Shown piece by piece: positions 51,121 through 60,173 of a DNA stretch of 64,000 nt. How positions within the stretch are numbered: position 1 is the stretch's first letter; each line of letters starts with the position of its first letter. The DNA is from Chelatococcus sp. (GTDB taxonomy: Bacteria > Pseudomonadota > Alphaproteobacteria > Rhizobiales > Beijerinckiaceae): contig QFQY01000029.1 of NCBI GenBank assembly GCA_003248805.1, positions 1 through 64,000 of the forward strand, written 5' to 3'. A program made the position numbers and the translations under genes. Below the pieces are notes generated by a model, which saw only the letters and a program-made list of their open reading frames with translations, did no database searches and was not told the origin of the DNA.

Positions 51121-52700
51121 GCGCGCCCTCCTCCATCAGGGTCGCCACCACCAGGGTCTTCGTCCCGATCGACGCCGCGGCGCTGTCGGTCGGCGCCGAG
51201 GCGGTGGCGCGCGCCGTGCAGCGCGAGGCCGAGGCGCGGGGTCTGTCCGTCGAGATCGTCCGCAACGGCTCGCGCGGCATGCTCTGGCTCGAACCGCTGG
51301 TCGAGGTCGAGACGGCCGAGGGGCGCATCGGCTACGGGCCGGTGACGGCGGCCGAGGTGCCGGGCCTGTTCGACGCCGGCTTCCTCGCGGGCGCGGCCCA
51401 TGCGCGGCGGCTCGGCCCGGTCGAGGATATGGACTGGATGAAGCGCCAGCAGCGCCTGACCTTCGTGCGCGTCGGGGTGATCGACCCCCTGTCCCTGTCC
51501 GACTACCGCGCCCATGGCGGGCTGGCAGGGCTCCACAAGGCGCTGGCGATGACCGGCGCGGAGATCGTCGAGGCGGTGCGCGCATCGGGCCTGCGCGGAC
51601 GCGGCGGCGCCGGCTTTCCCACCGGCATCAAGTGGAAGACGGTCCATGACGCGCGGGCGGAGCAGAAATACATCGTCTGCAATGCCGACGAGGGCGACAG
51701 CGGCACCTTCGCCGACCGCATGCTGTTCGAGGGCGATCCCTACCTCACGATCGAGGGGATGGCGATCGCCGGCGTCGCGGTGGGCGCCACGCGCGGCTAC
51801 ATCTATCTGCGCTCGGAATATCCGCATGCCTTCCGCACGATGCGGCGCGCCATCGAGAAGGCGCAGGCCGCGGGGCTTCTCGGCGAGTCGGTGCTCGGAT
51901 CCGGCCGCCCCTTCCATCTGGAGATCCGCCTCGGTGCCGGCGCCTATATCTGCGGCGAGGAAACCTCCCTGCTGGAGAGCCTCGAAGGCAAGCGCGCCGT
52001 CGTGCGGGCCAAGCCGCCGCTTCCGGCGCTGCAGGGGCTCTTCGGCAGGCCGACGGTCGTCAACAACGTGCTCTCCTTCGCCGCGATCCCGTGGATCCTG
52101 GCGCATGGCCCGCAGGCCTATGCGGATTTCGGCATGGGTCGCTCGCGCGGCACGCTGCCGGTGCAGCTCGGCGGCAACGTCAAACGCGGCGGGCTGATCG
52201 AGCTCGCCTTCGGCATTTCGCTCCGCGAGATCATCGAGGACATGGGCGGCGGCACGCTCTCTGGCCGGCCGATCCGCGCCGTGCAGGTCGGCGGGCCGCT
52301 CGGCGCCTATCTGACGGCCGGCCAGCTCGACGTGCAGATGGACTACGAGGCGCTCGCGGCGATCCGCGCCATGCTCGGCCATGGCGGCATCGTCGTCTTC
52401 GACGACAGCGTCGACATGGCGCGGCAGGCACGCTTCGCCTTCGCATTCTGCGCCAAGGAGAGCTGCGGCAAGTGCACGCCCTGCCGCATCGGCGCGACGC
52501 GCGGCGTCGAGGTGATGGACCGCATCCTCGCGGGCACCGAGGCGCCCCGGAACATCGCCGTGCTGCGCGACCTGTCCAAGCTGATGGCCGACGCCTCGCT
52601 CTGCGCCATGGGCGGGCTGACGCCCAACCCCGTGCTGAGCGCGCTGAACCATTTTCCCGAGGATTTCGACCGTCCCCCGCTGCCCTTGGCGGCGGAGTGA
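51117..52700 (+). CDS. fdsB: NAD-dependent formate dehydrogenase beta subunit (FMN, NAD reduction)
   Basis: 527 residues. Diaphorase subunit that passes electrons from formate to NAD+. The N-terminal 130 residues are a thioredoxin-like domain not present in NuoF. The NuoF-like core follows: GLRGRGGAGFPTGIKW (about 158-173), CNADEGDSGTFADR, and the cluster motif ESCGKCTPCR near residue 450 with a further Cys in LCAMGG. ATG at 51117 overlaps the fdsG stop by 4 nt. Ends 13 nt before fdsA. Confidence 0.96.
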   Translation: MSAPSSIRVATTRVFVPIDAAALSVGAEAVARAVQREAEARGLSVEIVRNGSRGMLWLEPLVEVETAEGRIGYGPVTAAEVPGLFDAGFLAGAAHARRLGPVEDMDWMKRQQRLTFVRVGVIDPLSLSDYRAHGGLAGLHKALAMTGAEIVEAVRASGLRGRGGAGFPTGIKWKTVHDARAEQKYIVCNADEGDSGTFADRMLFEGDPYLTIEGMAIAGVAVGATRGYIYLRSEYPHAFRTMRRAIEKAQAAGLLGESVLGSGRPFHLEIRLGAGAYICGEETSLLESLEGKRAVVRAKPPLPALQGLFGRPTVVNNVLSFAAIPWILAHGPQAYADFGMGRSRGTLPVQLGGNVKRGGLIELAFGISLREIIEDMGGGTLSGRPIRAVQVGGPLGAYLTAGQLDVQMDYEALAAIRAMLGHGGIVVFDDSVDMARQARFAFAFCAKESCGKCTPCRIGATRGVEVMDRILAGTEAPRNIAVLRDLSKLMADASLCAMGGLTPNPVLSALNHFPEDFDRPPLPLAAE

Positions 52701-52713
52701 GGAGGCCTGAACC

Positions 52714-55596
52714 ATGAGCCTGATCAAGGAGATCGACTTCGGCACGCCGATCCGCGTCGCGGACAAGACCGTCACGCTGACGATCGACGGCCAGAGCGTC
52801 ACCGTGCCGGCCGGCACCTCGGTGATGGCCGCCGCCATGAGCCTGGGAACCAGGATTCCGAAGCTCTGCGCCACCGATTCCCTGGAGCCCTTCGGCTCGT
52901 GCCGCCTCTGCCTCGTCGAGATCGAGGGGCGACGCGGCACGCCCGCCTCCTGCACCACGCCGGCCGAGGACGGCATGGTGGTGCGGACCCAGTCGGAGAA
53001 CCTGTCGTCCTTACGCAAGGGCGTGATGGAGCTCTATATCTCCGACCACCCGCTCGACTGCCTGACCTGCTCGGCCAATGGCGATTGCGAATTGCAGGAC
53101 ATGGCCGGGGCGGTGGGCCTGCGCGAGGTGCGCTACGGCTACGAGGGCGAGAACCACGTCTTCGCCAAGGGCAGCGACGGGCTCGCCAACGAGAACTGGC
53201 TGCCGAAGGACACCTCCAACCCCTATTTCACCTACGACCCGTCGAAATGCATCGTCTGTAATCGCTGCGTGCGGGCCTGCGAGGAGGTGCAGGGCACCTT
53301 CGCGCTGACGATCACGGGGCGCGGCTTCGACTCGCGCGTGGCGGCGGGTCCGACCGACTTCCTCGGCTCGGAATGCGTCTCCTGCGGCGCCTGCGTGCAG
53401 GCCTGCCCGACCGCGACGCTGATCGAGAACAAGGTGATCGAGCACGGCCAGCCCGAGCATTCCAAGGTGACCACCTGTGCCTATTGCGGCGTCGGCTGCT
53501 CGTTCAAGGCGGAGATGCAGGGCGACCGCGTGATCCGCATGGTGCCCTACAAGGACGGCCAGGCGAATGAGGGCCATTCCTGCGTGAAGGGCCGTTTCGC
53601 CTGGGGCTACGCCACCCACAAGGACCGGATCACCAGCCCGATGATCCGTGAGAGGATCACCGATCCCTGGCGCGAGGTCTCGTGGGACGAGGCCATTTCC
53701 TACGCGGCTTCCGAGTTCAAGCGCATCCAGGCCCAATACGGACGCGAGTCGGTGGGCGCGATCACCTCGTCGCGCTGCACCAACGAGGAGGTCTTCCTCG
53801 TCCAGAAACTGGTGCGCGCCGCCTTCCGCAACAACAATGTCGATACCTGCGCGCGCGTCTGCCACTCGCCTACGGGTTACGGCCTCAAGACCACGCTCGG
53901 CACCTCGGCCGGCACGCAGGACTTCAAGTCGGTCGCCAAGGCCGACGTCGTGCTCGTCATCGGCGCCAATCCCACAGACGGCCACCCGGTCTTCGCCTCG
54001 CGGATGAAGAAGCGCCTGCGCCAGGGCGCGCGGCTGATCGTGGCCGATCCGCGCCGGATCGACCTGGTGAAGTCGCCGCATATCAAGGCCGACCACCATC
54101 TCCAGCTGAAGCCGGGCACCAATGTCGCGCTGGTCAACGCGCTCGCCCATGTCGTCGTCACCGAGGGGCTGATCGACGAGGCCTATGTGCGCGAGCGCTG
54201 CGACCTCGGCGATTTCGAGTCATGGGCCCGCTTCATCGCCCGCGAGGAGAACTCGCCGGAGGCGAGCGAGCAGTTCACCGGCGTCCCGGCCGCCGAGGTG
54301 CGGGCGGCGGCGCGGCTCTACGCCACCGGCGGCAACGGCGCGATCTATTACGGCCTCGGCGTCACCGAGCACAGCCAGGGCTCGACCACCGTGATGGCGA
54401 TGGCCAACCTCGCCATGGCGACCGGCAATATCGGGCGCGAGGGTGTCGGCATCAATCCGCTGCGCGGGCAGAACAATGTCCAGGGCTCCTGCGACATGGG
54501 CTCCTTCCCGCACGAATTCTCCGGATACCGTCACGTCTCGGACGATTCGACGCGGCAGGTCTTCGAGATGATGTGGGGCGTGCCGCTCGACTCCGAGCAG
54601 GGGCTGCGCATTCCCAACATGCTGGACGAGGCGGTCGGCGGGCGCTTCAAGGGGCTCTACGTCCAGGGCGAGGACATCGCCCAGTCCGATCCGGACACCC
54701 AGCATGTGACGGCCGGGCTCGCAGCGATGGAATGCGTCGTCATCCAGGACCTGTTCCTGAACGAGACGGCGAAATACGCCCATGTCTTCCTGCCGGGCTC
54801 CTCCTTCCTGGAGAAGGACGGGACCTTCACCAATGCCGAGCGCCGCATCAACCGCGTGCGGCAGGTCATGGCGCCGCTCTCCGGCAAGTCGGAATGGCAG
54901 GTGACGAGCGAGCTCTCGCGGGCGCTGGGCTACGACATGGCCTATGCCCACCCCAGCGAGATCATGGACGAGATCGCGCGGCTGACGCCGAGCTTCGCCG
55001 GAGTGAGCTACGACAGGCTCGAGAAGCTCGGCTCCGTGCAATGGCCCTGCAACGAGAAGGCGCCGACCGGCACCCCGCTGATGCATGTCGACCGCTTCGT
55101 GCGCGGCAAGGGCAAGTTCATGATCACCGAGTTCGTGCCGACCGAGGAACGGACCGGGCCGCGCTTCCCGCTGTTGCTCACGACGGGGCGCATCCTCTCG
55201 CAATACAATGTCGGCGCGCAGACGCGCCGCACCGCCAACACGGCCTGGCATGACGAGGACGTGCTGGAGATCCATCCCTTCGACGCCGAGAGCCGGGGCA
55301 TCCGCGACGGCGACCTCGTGGCGCTCGCCAGCCGCTCCGGCGACATCGCGCTCAAAGCGGAGATTTCCGAGCGCGTGCAACCCGGCGTCGTCTATACGAC
55401 CTTCCACCACGCCGAGACGGGCGCCAACGTCATCACCACCGACTATTCGGACTGGGCCACCAACTGCCCCGAATACAAGGTGACGGCGGTCGAGGTCAGG
55501 CGCACCAACCGCTACTCGTCCTGGCAGGAACGGAACAAGGAAGAAGACGTGACCTTGAGGCGAATTGCGGAGCGGCTGCCCGATGCCGCCGAATAG
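52714..55596 (+). CDS. fdsA: NAD-dependent formate dehydrogenase alpha subunit (Mo-bis-MGD catalytic)
   Basis: 960 residues. Oxidises formate to CO2. N-terminal NuoG-like part: a [2Fe-2S] ferredoxin domain (about 20-100) with CATDSLEPFGSCRLCLVEI, the HPLDCLTCSANGDCELQD His-Cys cluster site, and two ferredoxin-type [4Fe-4S] sites (CIVCNRCVRAC and CVSCGACVQAC, about 183-235). The catalytic domain has its own cluster motif CAYCGVGCSF and the metal ligand Cys383 in ARVCHSPTGYGL, followed by the conserved His. Cys rather than Sec is used. Downstream genes fdhD and fdsD overlap or nearly overlap. Confidence 0.97.
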   Translation: MSLIKEIDFGTPIRVADKTVTLTIDGQSVTVPAGTSVMAAAMSLGTRIPKLCATDSLEPFGSCRLCLVEIEGRRGTPASCTTPAEDGMVVRTQSENLSSLRKGVMELYISDHPLDCLTCSANGDCELQDMAGAVGLREVRYGYEGENHVFAKGSDGLANENWLPKDTSNPYFTYDPSKCIVCNRCVRACEEVQGTFALTITGRGFDSRVAAGPTDFLGSECVSCGACVQACPTATLIENKVIEHGQPEHSKVTTCAYCGVGCSFKAEMQGDRVIRMVPYKDGQANEGHSCVKGRFAWGYATHKDRITSPMIRERITDPWREVSWDEAISYAASEFKRIQAQYGRESVGAITSSRCTNEEVFLVQKLVRAAFRNNNVDTCARVCHSPTGYGLKTTLGTSAGTQDFKSVAKADVVLVIGANPTDGHPVFASRMKKRLRQGARLIVADPRRIDLVKSPHIKADHHLQLKPGTNVALVNALAHVVVTEGLIDEAYVRERCDLGDFESWARFIAREENSPEASEQFTGVPAAEVRAAARLYATGGNGAIYYGLGVTEHSQGSTTVMAMANLAMATGNIGREGVGINPLRGQNNVQGSCDMGSFPHEFSGYRHVSDDSTRQVFEMMWGVPLDSEQGLRIPNMLDEAVGGRFKGLYVQGEDIAQSDPDTQHVTAGLAAMECVVIQDLFLNETAKYAHVFLPGSSFLEKDGTFTNAERRINRVRQVMAPLSGKSEWQVTSELSRALGYDMAYAHPSEIMDEIARLTPSFAGVSYDRLEKLGSVQWPCNEKAPTGTPLMHVDRFVRGKGKFMITEFVPTEERTGPRFPLLLTTGRILSQYNVGAQTRRTANTAWHDEDVLEIHPFDAESRGIRDGDLVALASRSGDIALKAEISERVQPGVVYTTFHHAETGANVITTDYSDWATNCPEYKVTAVEVRRTNRYSSWQERNKEEDVTLRRIAERLPDAAE

Positions 55597-56422
55597 CCCT
55601 CCCCCGCAGCCGCCGGCATCCCTCGTCATCCAGGCCGAGACGGTTCGGTACGGGCGCGAGCGGGAGGCGCAGCGTCCCGTCGAGGTCGCCGTCGAGGCGC
55701 CGGTCAATATCGTCTACGGCAACATGCCCTATGCCGTGATGATGGCGACGCCGACCGATCTGGAGGACTTCGTCACCGGCTTCAGCCTGACCGAGGGCAT
55801 CGTGCGCGGCGTCGACGAGGTTCGCGGCATCGCCGTCGAACCGAAGCCGGAAGGCATCGTCGTGACGGTCGATCTCGCGCCCGGCCGGTTCCGCGAGCAT
55901 CTGGCGCGGCGGCGCAACCTCTCGGGCCGAACCGCCTGCGGGCTTTGCGGCGTCGAGACCATCGAGGAGATTCCGCAGGCGGAGGCCGGCACGCGCCGCG
56001 CCCGCGCGATCCCGGCAGCGGCGATCGAGGTGGCACTCGGGGCGCTCGATCGCCACCAGCCCCTCAACCGCCTGACCCGCGCGGTCCATGCCGCCGCATG
56101 GTGCGCCCCGGACGGAACGATCCTCGCCGCGCGCGAGGATGTCGGCCGGCACAACGCGCTCGACAAGCTGATCGGCGCGCGGCTGCGCGCCGGCGGCGAT
56201 GCGGCCGAGGGCTTCGTGCTGGTCACGAGCCGCGCCTCCTTCGAGATGGTCGAGAAGACCGCGATCTTCGGCGCCGGCACGCTGGTCGCGATCTCGGCGC
56301 CGACCTCGCTCGCCATCGAGCGGGCGACGCATCTCGGCCTGACGCTCGCGGCCATCGCGCGGGGCGACGGCTGCGTGGTCTTCGCCGGCGCGCTCGCGGC
56401 CGAGCTGGAGACGCAACGATGA
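55583..56422 (+). CDS. fdhD: Formate dehydrogenase accessory sulfurtransferase FdhD (FdsC)
   Basis: 279 residues. Transfers sulfur to the molybdenum cofactor so that the FdsA metal centre becomes active. The flexible CxxC loop is present as TACGLCGVETIEE. Other family segments: VNIVYGNMPYAVMMATPTDLEDFVTGFSLTEGI, REDVGRHNALDKLIG and TSRASFEMVEKTAIFGAGTLVAISAPTSLA. ATG at 55583 overlaps the last codons of fdsA by 14 nt; its stop overlaps fdsD (ATGA). Confidence 0.94.
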   Translation: MPPNSPPPQPPASLVIQAETVRYGREREAQRPVEVAVEAPVNIVYGNMPYAVMMATPTDLEDFVTGFSLTEGIVRGVDEVRGIAVEPKPEGIVVTVDLAPGRFREHLARRRNLSGRTACGLCGVETIEEIPQAEAGTRRARAIPAAAIEVALGALDRHQPLNRLTRAVHAAAWCAPDGTILAAREDVGRHNALDKLIGARLRAGGDAAEGFVLVTSRASFEMVEKTAIFGAGTLVAISAPTSLAIERATHLGLTLAAIARGDGCVVFAGALAAELETQR

Positions 56423-56694
56423 CGCCCCCTGCCACCTCCGACCAGCCAGCGGCAGCGACCTCCCACAACGCGGAGCACGCGGCCAAGCTCAAGCGCATGG
56501 CGACCGGGATCGCCGCGTTCTTCAAGGCCTATCCCGACGATCAGGCGGCCGCCTCGATCGCCGACCACATCAACCAGTTCTGGAATCGGCGCATGAGGGA
56601 GGACTTTCTCGCCACCTTCGGCGCGGCTCCGGAGACCCTCCCGCCCCTCGTGCGGCGCGCTCTGCCGCTCATCCACAGGGGGCGCGAGAGCTAG
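56419..56694 (+). CDS. fdsD: Formate dehydrogenase delta subunit
   Basis: 91 residues. Small FdsD-family protein. The conserved part starts AAKLKRMATGIAAFFKAYPDD and includes ASIADHINQFWNRRMR and LPPLVRRALP. In Cupriavidus and Rhodobacter it belongs to the FdsABG complex or its assembly, and is needed for activity. ATG at 56419 overlaps the fdhD stop by 4 nt. Last gene of the tightly packed fds operon; 227 bp separate it from the carrier gene. Confidence 0.9.
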   Translation: MTPPATSDQPAAATSHNAEHAAKLKRMATGIAAFFKAYPDDQAAASIADHINQFWNRRMREDFLATFGAAPETLPPLVRRALPLIHRGRES

Positions 56695-56921
56695 CGCATC
56701 GGCCGGATACGACACCGACCGATGACCTAGCCGACATAGTCGCGGCCTGTCGCATCGGACCGTAACGGGCGTTCGATCCGGTGCGACGACGGACGTCCAG
56801 AGTCAACGTTCCCGCATCGTTTCGCGGGCACGGCGATCAGGGCGGGGCAGCGCAGCACGGCCAGCAACGTGCCGGGATCAACCCGGCCCGAACGGCGAAG
56901 CTTTGGGGAAAGGAACAGGAC

Positions 56922-58580
56922 ATGAGCGTCGCGCAGGACATCGGGCAGATCGGAGGCGCTCCAGGGCTGCTGGACCGCGAACGGATCGTCGCCAAGGCTG
57001 GCTTCAACCGATGGCTCGTGCCGCCGGCCGCCCTGTGCATCCATCTCTGTATCGGCATGGCTTATGGCTTTTCCGTGTTCTGGCTGCCGCTGAGCCAAGC
57101 CATCGGCATCAGCAAGCCCGTCGCCTGCCCCGCCGATGTCGGGCTCATCGGCTCCCTCTTCACCACGACCTGCGACTGGAAGGTCGCCGATCTCGGCTGG
57201 ATGTACACGCTGTTCTTCGTACTGCTCGGCTCCTCCGCCGCGATCTGGGGCGGCTGGCTCGAACGGGTCGGACCGCGCCGCGCCGCCTTCGTCTCGGCGC
57301 TGTGCTGGTGCGGCGGCCTGCTGATCTCGGCCTTCGGCGTCTACACGCATCAGCTCTGGATGCTCTGGCTCGGCTCGGGCGTCATCGGCGGCATCGGGCT
57401 CGGGCTGGGCTACATCTCGCCGGTCTCGACGCTGGTGAAATGGTTCCCCGACCGCCGCGGCATGGCGACGGGCATGGCGATCATGGGCTTCGGCGGCGGC
57501 GCCATGATCGGTTCGCCGCTCGCCGACATCCTGATGAACTACTTCAAGACGCCGACCTCCGTCGGCGTCTGGCAGACCTTCGTCGTCATGGCCGGCATCT
57601 ATTTCGTCTTCATGATGGCCGGCGCCTTCGGCTATCGCATACCGCCGGCCGGCTGGCGCCCCGAGGGCTGGACGCCGCCCGCGACCCAGAACGCGATGAT
57701 CACCTCCGGCCACGTCCATCTCAGGGACGCGCACAAGACGCCGCAGTTCTGGCTGATCTGGGCCGTGCTCTGCCTCAACGTCTCGGCCGGCATCGGCGTG
57801 CTCGGCATGGCCTCGCCGATGCTCCAGGAGATCTTCGCCGGAAAGCTGATCGGCAAGCCCGACCTCGGCTTCGCCGCGCTCGACGCCGACCAGAAGCGCC
57901 AGATCGCCACGATCGCGGCGGCTTTCGTCGGCCTGCTCTCGCTGTTCAACATCGCCGGCCGGTTCTTCTGGGCGTCGCTGTCGGACAAGCTCGGCCGCAA
58001 GCTGACCTATGCGACGTTCTTCGGACTCGGGATCGCGCTCTACGGGCTATCGCCCTGGGCCGCGAGCATCGGCTCGCTGGCGCTGTTCGTGGCCTTCTTC
58101 TGCATCATCCTGTCGATGTATGGCGGCGGCTTCGCGACGGTTCCGGCCTATCTCGCCGACATGTTCGGCACGCAGTTCGTCGGCGCCATCCACGGCCGGC
58201 TGCTCACCGCCTGGTCGACGGCAGGCATCGTCGGCCCCGTCGTGGTGAACTATATCCGCGAGGCGCAGATCAATGCCGGCGTGCCCCGCGCGCAGGTCTA
58301 TGACCGCACCATGTACATCCTGGCCGGCATGCTGGTGCTCGGCTTCATCGCCAACCTGCTGGTGCGGCCCGTTGCGGCCAAGTGGTTCATGAAGGATGCC
58401 GAGGTGGCCGCGCTCCAGGCCAAGACCGCGAGCGCCAACGCCACCGTACATTACGGTTCCTACGGCATCGGCAAGGGCGGGTTCAACGGCCCTGCCCTGC
58501 TCGCCTGGGCGGTGGTCGGCATTCCGCTGGCCTGGGGCGTCTGGATCACCCTGTCGAAGTCGCTCGCGCTGTTCCGCTGA
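56922..58580 (+). CDS. OFA-family MFS transporter (oxalate/formate antiporter type)
   Basis: 552 residues, at least 12 transmembrane helices. OFA branch of the major facilitator superfamily, to which OxlT of Oxalobacter belongs. Motif-like parts: the N-terminal helix GMAYGFSVFWLPLSQ, WMYTLFFVLLGSSAAIWGGWLERVGPRRA (loop 2-3), GLGLGYISPVSTLVKWFPDRRGMATG, and RFFWASLSDKLGRKLTYATFF (loop 8-9). A hydrophilic insert lies between helices 1 and 2 (about 60-80). Context just after fdsD strongly suggests movement of formate or oxalate, inferred. Start at 56922 with AGGA 9 nt upstream. Confidence 0.88.
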   Translation: MSVAQDIGQIGGAPGLLDRERIVAKAGFNRWLVPPAALCIHLCIGMAYGFSVFWLPLSQAIGISKPVACPADVGLIGSLFTTTCDWKVADLGWMYTLFFVLLGSSAAIWGGWLERVGPRRAAFVSALCWCGGLLISAFGVYTHQLWMLWLGSGVIGGIGLGLGYISPVSTLVKWFPDRRGMATGMAIMGFGGGAMIGSPLADILMNYFKTPTSVGVWQTFVVMAGIYFVFMMAGAFGYRIPPAGWRPEGWTPPATQNAMITSGHVHLRDAHKTPQFWLIWAVLCLNVSAGIGVLGMASPMLQEIFAGKLIGKPDLGFAALDADQKRQIATIAAAFVGLLSLFNIAGRFFWASLSDKLGRKLTYATFFGLGIALYGLSPWAASIGSLALFVAFFCIILSMYGGGFATVPAYLADMFGTQFVGAIHGRLLTAWSTAGIVGPVVVNYIREAQINAGVPRAQVYDRTMYILAGMLVLGFIANLLVRPVAAKWFMKDAEVAALQAKTASANATVHYGSYGIGKGGFNGPALLAWAVVGIPLAWGVWITLSKSLALFR

Positions 58581-58597
58581 TCGACGCCCGTCTCAGG

Positions 58598-58628
58598 GCC
58601 CCGCGCAGCATTCGCCGCGCGGGGCTTT
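58598..58628 (+). terminator. Probable terminator after the OFA transporter
   Basis: Perfect 9-bp stem GCCCCGCGC / GCGCGGGGC (58598-58606 and 58617-58625) with a 10-nt loop, followed by TTTCGGCTTT. It lies 17 nt after the stop. The T run is short, so efficiency is uncertain. Confidence 0.65.
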
Positions 58629-58693
58629 CGGCTTTCGCCGTCCGCAGATAGGCAGAGGCGATCCGACCGCCCCGCCCGAGCGTATGCGAAACA

Positions 58694-60148
58694 ATGACCA
58701 CAAGCGCGCTCCACTGGTTCCGCGACGATCTGCGGCTCGCGGACAACCCCGCCCTCGCCGAGGCGGCCAAAGCCGACCGGGTGCTGTGCCTCTACGTTCT
58801 CGACGAGGGCCGTGACCGTCGCCCGCTCGGCGGGGCGGCCCGGTGGTGGCTCTCCCGCTCGCTCCTCGCGCTCGGGCAGGCCCTCGCGGCCAGGGGCGGC
58901 GAGCTCGTCCTGATGCGCGGCGATCCGGCCAGCCTGATACCCCGGCTGGCCCGGGAGGCGAAGCTCGACCTCGTGACCTGGAACCGGCGCTACGACGCCC
59001 CCTCCATCGCGCTCGACAAGGCGCTCAAGGAAACGCTAGGCGAGGTCGGCGCGACCGTCCACAGCTTCAACGGCCGGCTGCTCAACGAGCCGTGGCAGGT
59101 CACGACGCGGACGGGGGACCCGGTGAAGGTCTTCACGCCCTATTGGCGGGCCGCCCGCGAGCGCGGCGAACCGGGCCTGCCGCTGCCCGCTCCCGAGGCG
59201 CTGCGGCCCCTGCCCCTGCCGGACGCCGTGAAGGCCGAAACCGTCTCGCATGCGAGCCTCGCGCTCGAACCCGTCGCCCCGGACTGGGCCGGAGGCCTGC
59301 GGGACGCCTGGGCGCCGGGCGAGGCCGGCGCCCTCGACCGCCTCTCCGACTTCCTCGAGCGGGACCTGAAGGGTTACGCGGAGGGGCGCGACCGTCCCGA
59401 CCGACCCTCGACCTCCCGGCTCTCGCCGCATCTGCGCTTCGGCGAGATCGGTCCGAGGCAGATCTGGCATGCGGTGCGCCACGCGCAGGAGACCGGCCGG
59501 ACGAAGGCGGGCGAGCGCGACATCGAGAAGTTTCTCGCCGAGCTCGGCTGGCGCGAATTCTCCTATCACCTGCTGTTCCACAATCCCGACCTCGCGACCG
59601 AGAACTACAATCGCCGCTTCGACGCCTTTCCCTGGCGGCCCGACGACGAGGCCCTGCGGCGCTGGCAGCGGGGGCTGACCGGCTACCCCATCGTCGACGC
59701 CGGCATGCGGGAGCTGTGGACGACGGGCTGGATGCACAACCGTGTGCGGATGATCGCGGCCTCCTTCCTGATCAAGCACCTCCTGCAGGACTGGCGCATG
59801 GGAGAGGCCTGGTTCTGGGACACGCTGGTCGATGCCGACCCGGCCAGCAACGCCGCGAGCTGGCAATGGGTCGCGGGGAGCGGTGCCGACGCCGCGCCCT
59901 ATTTCCGCATCTTCAACCCGGTGACGCAGGGCGAAAAATTCGATCCGCAGGGCGGCTATGTCCGCCGCTGGCTGCCGGAACTGGCGGCGCTCGGCGACGA
60001 CGAGATCCATCGGCCGTGGGAGGTCGGGACGGCACGGCTGCGCGAGGCCGGCATCCGCCTCGGCGAGACCTATCCCGAGCCGCTGATCGCGCTCGATTTC
60101 GGCCGCAGCCGGGCGCTCGATGCGCTCGCCCGGATCAAGCAGGATTGA
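58694..60148 (+). CDS. phrB: Deoxyribodipyrimidine photolyase (class I)
   Basis: 484 residues. Light-driven repair of cyclobutane pyrimidine dimers with FAD. The N-terminal antenna-binding domain (1-130) starts TSALHWFRDDLRLADNPAL. The FAD-binding helical domain has TSRLSPHLRFGEIGPRQIW (about 236-254), ELGWREFSYHLLFHNPDL, GYPIVDAGMRELWTTGWMHNRVRM, and DADPASNAASWQWVAGSGADAAPYFRIFNP, a run of signatures shared by CPD photolyases and cryptochromes. The Trp-rich core fits a photolyase rather than a (6-4) enzyme. Convergent with an SDR gene 25 nt away. Confidence 0.95.
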   Translation: MTTSALHWFRDDLRLADNPALAEAAKADRVLCLYVLDEGRDRRPLGGAARWWLSRSLLALGQALAARGGELVLMRGDPASLIPRLAREAKLDLVTWNRRYDAPSIALDKALKETLGEVGATVHSFNGRLLNEPWQVTTRTGDPVKVFTPYWRAARERGEPGLPLPAPEALRPLPLPDAVKAETVSHASLALEPVAPDWAGGLRDAWAPGEAGALDRLSDFLERDLKGYAEGRDRPDRPSTSRLSPHLRFGEIGPRQIWHAVRHAQETGRTKAGERDIEKFLAELGWREFSYHLLFHNPDLATENYNRRFDAFPWRPDDEALRRWQRGLTGYPIVDAGMRELWTTGWMHNRVRMIAASFLIKHLLQDWRMGEAWFWDTLVDADPASNAASWQWVAGSGADAAPYFRIFNPVTQGEKFDPQGGYVRRWLPELAALGDDEIHRPWEVGTARLREAGIRLGETYPEPLIALDFGRSRALDALARIKQD

Positions 60149-60173
60149 GCCTGGCCCGCCCTGCGACCGGCCT

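Noticed and set aside
50997..53018. 673-codon open frame on the minus strand across fdsB/fdsA
   Set aside because: Antisense shadow of the formate dehydrogenase genes.
53860..53862. Selenocysteine at the FdsA metal site
   Set aside because: The codon is TGC (Cys), not TGA, and the frame is uninterrupted.
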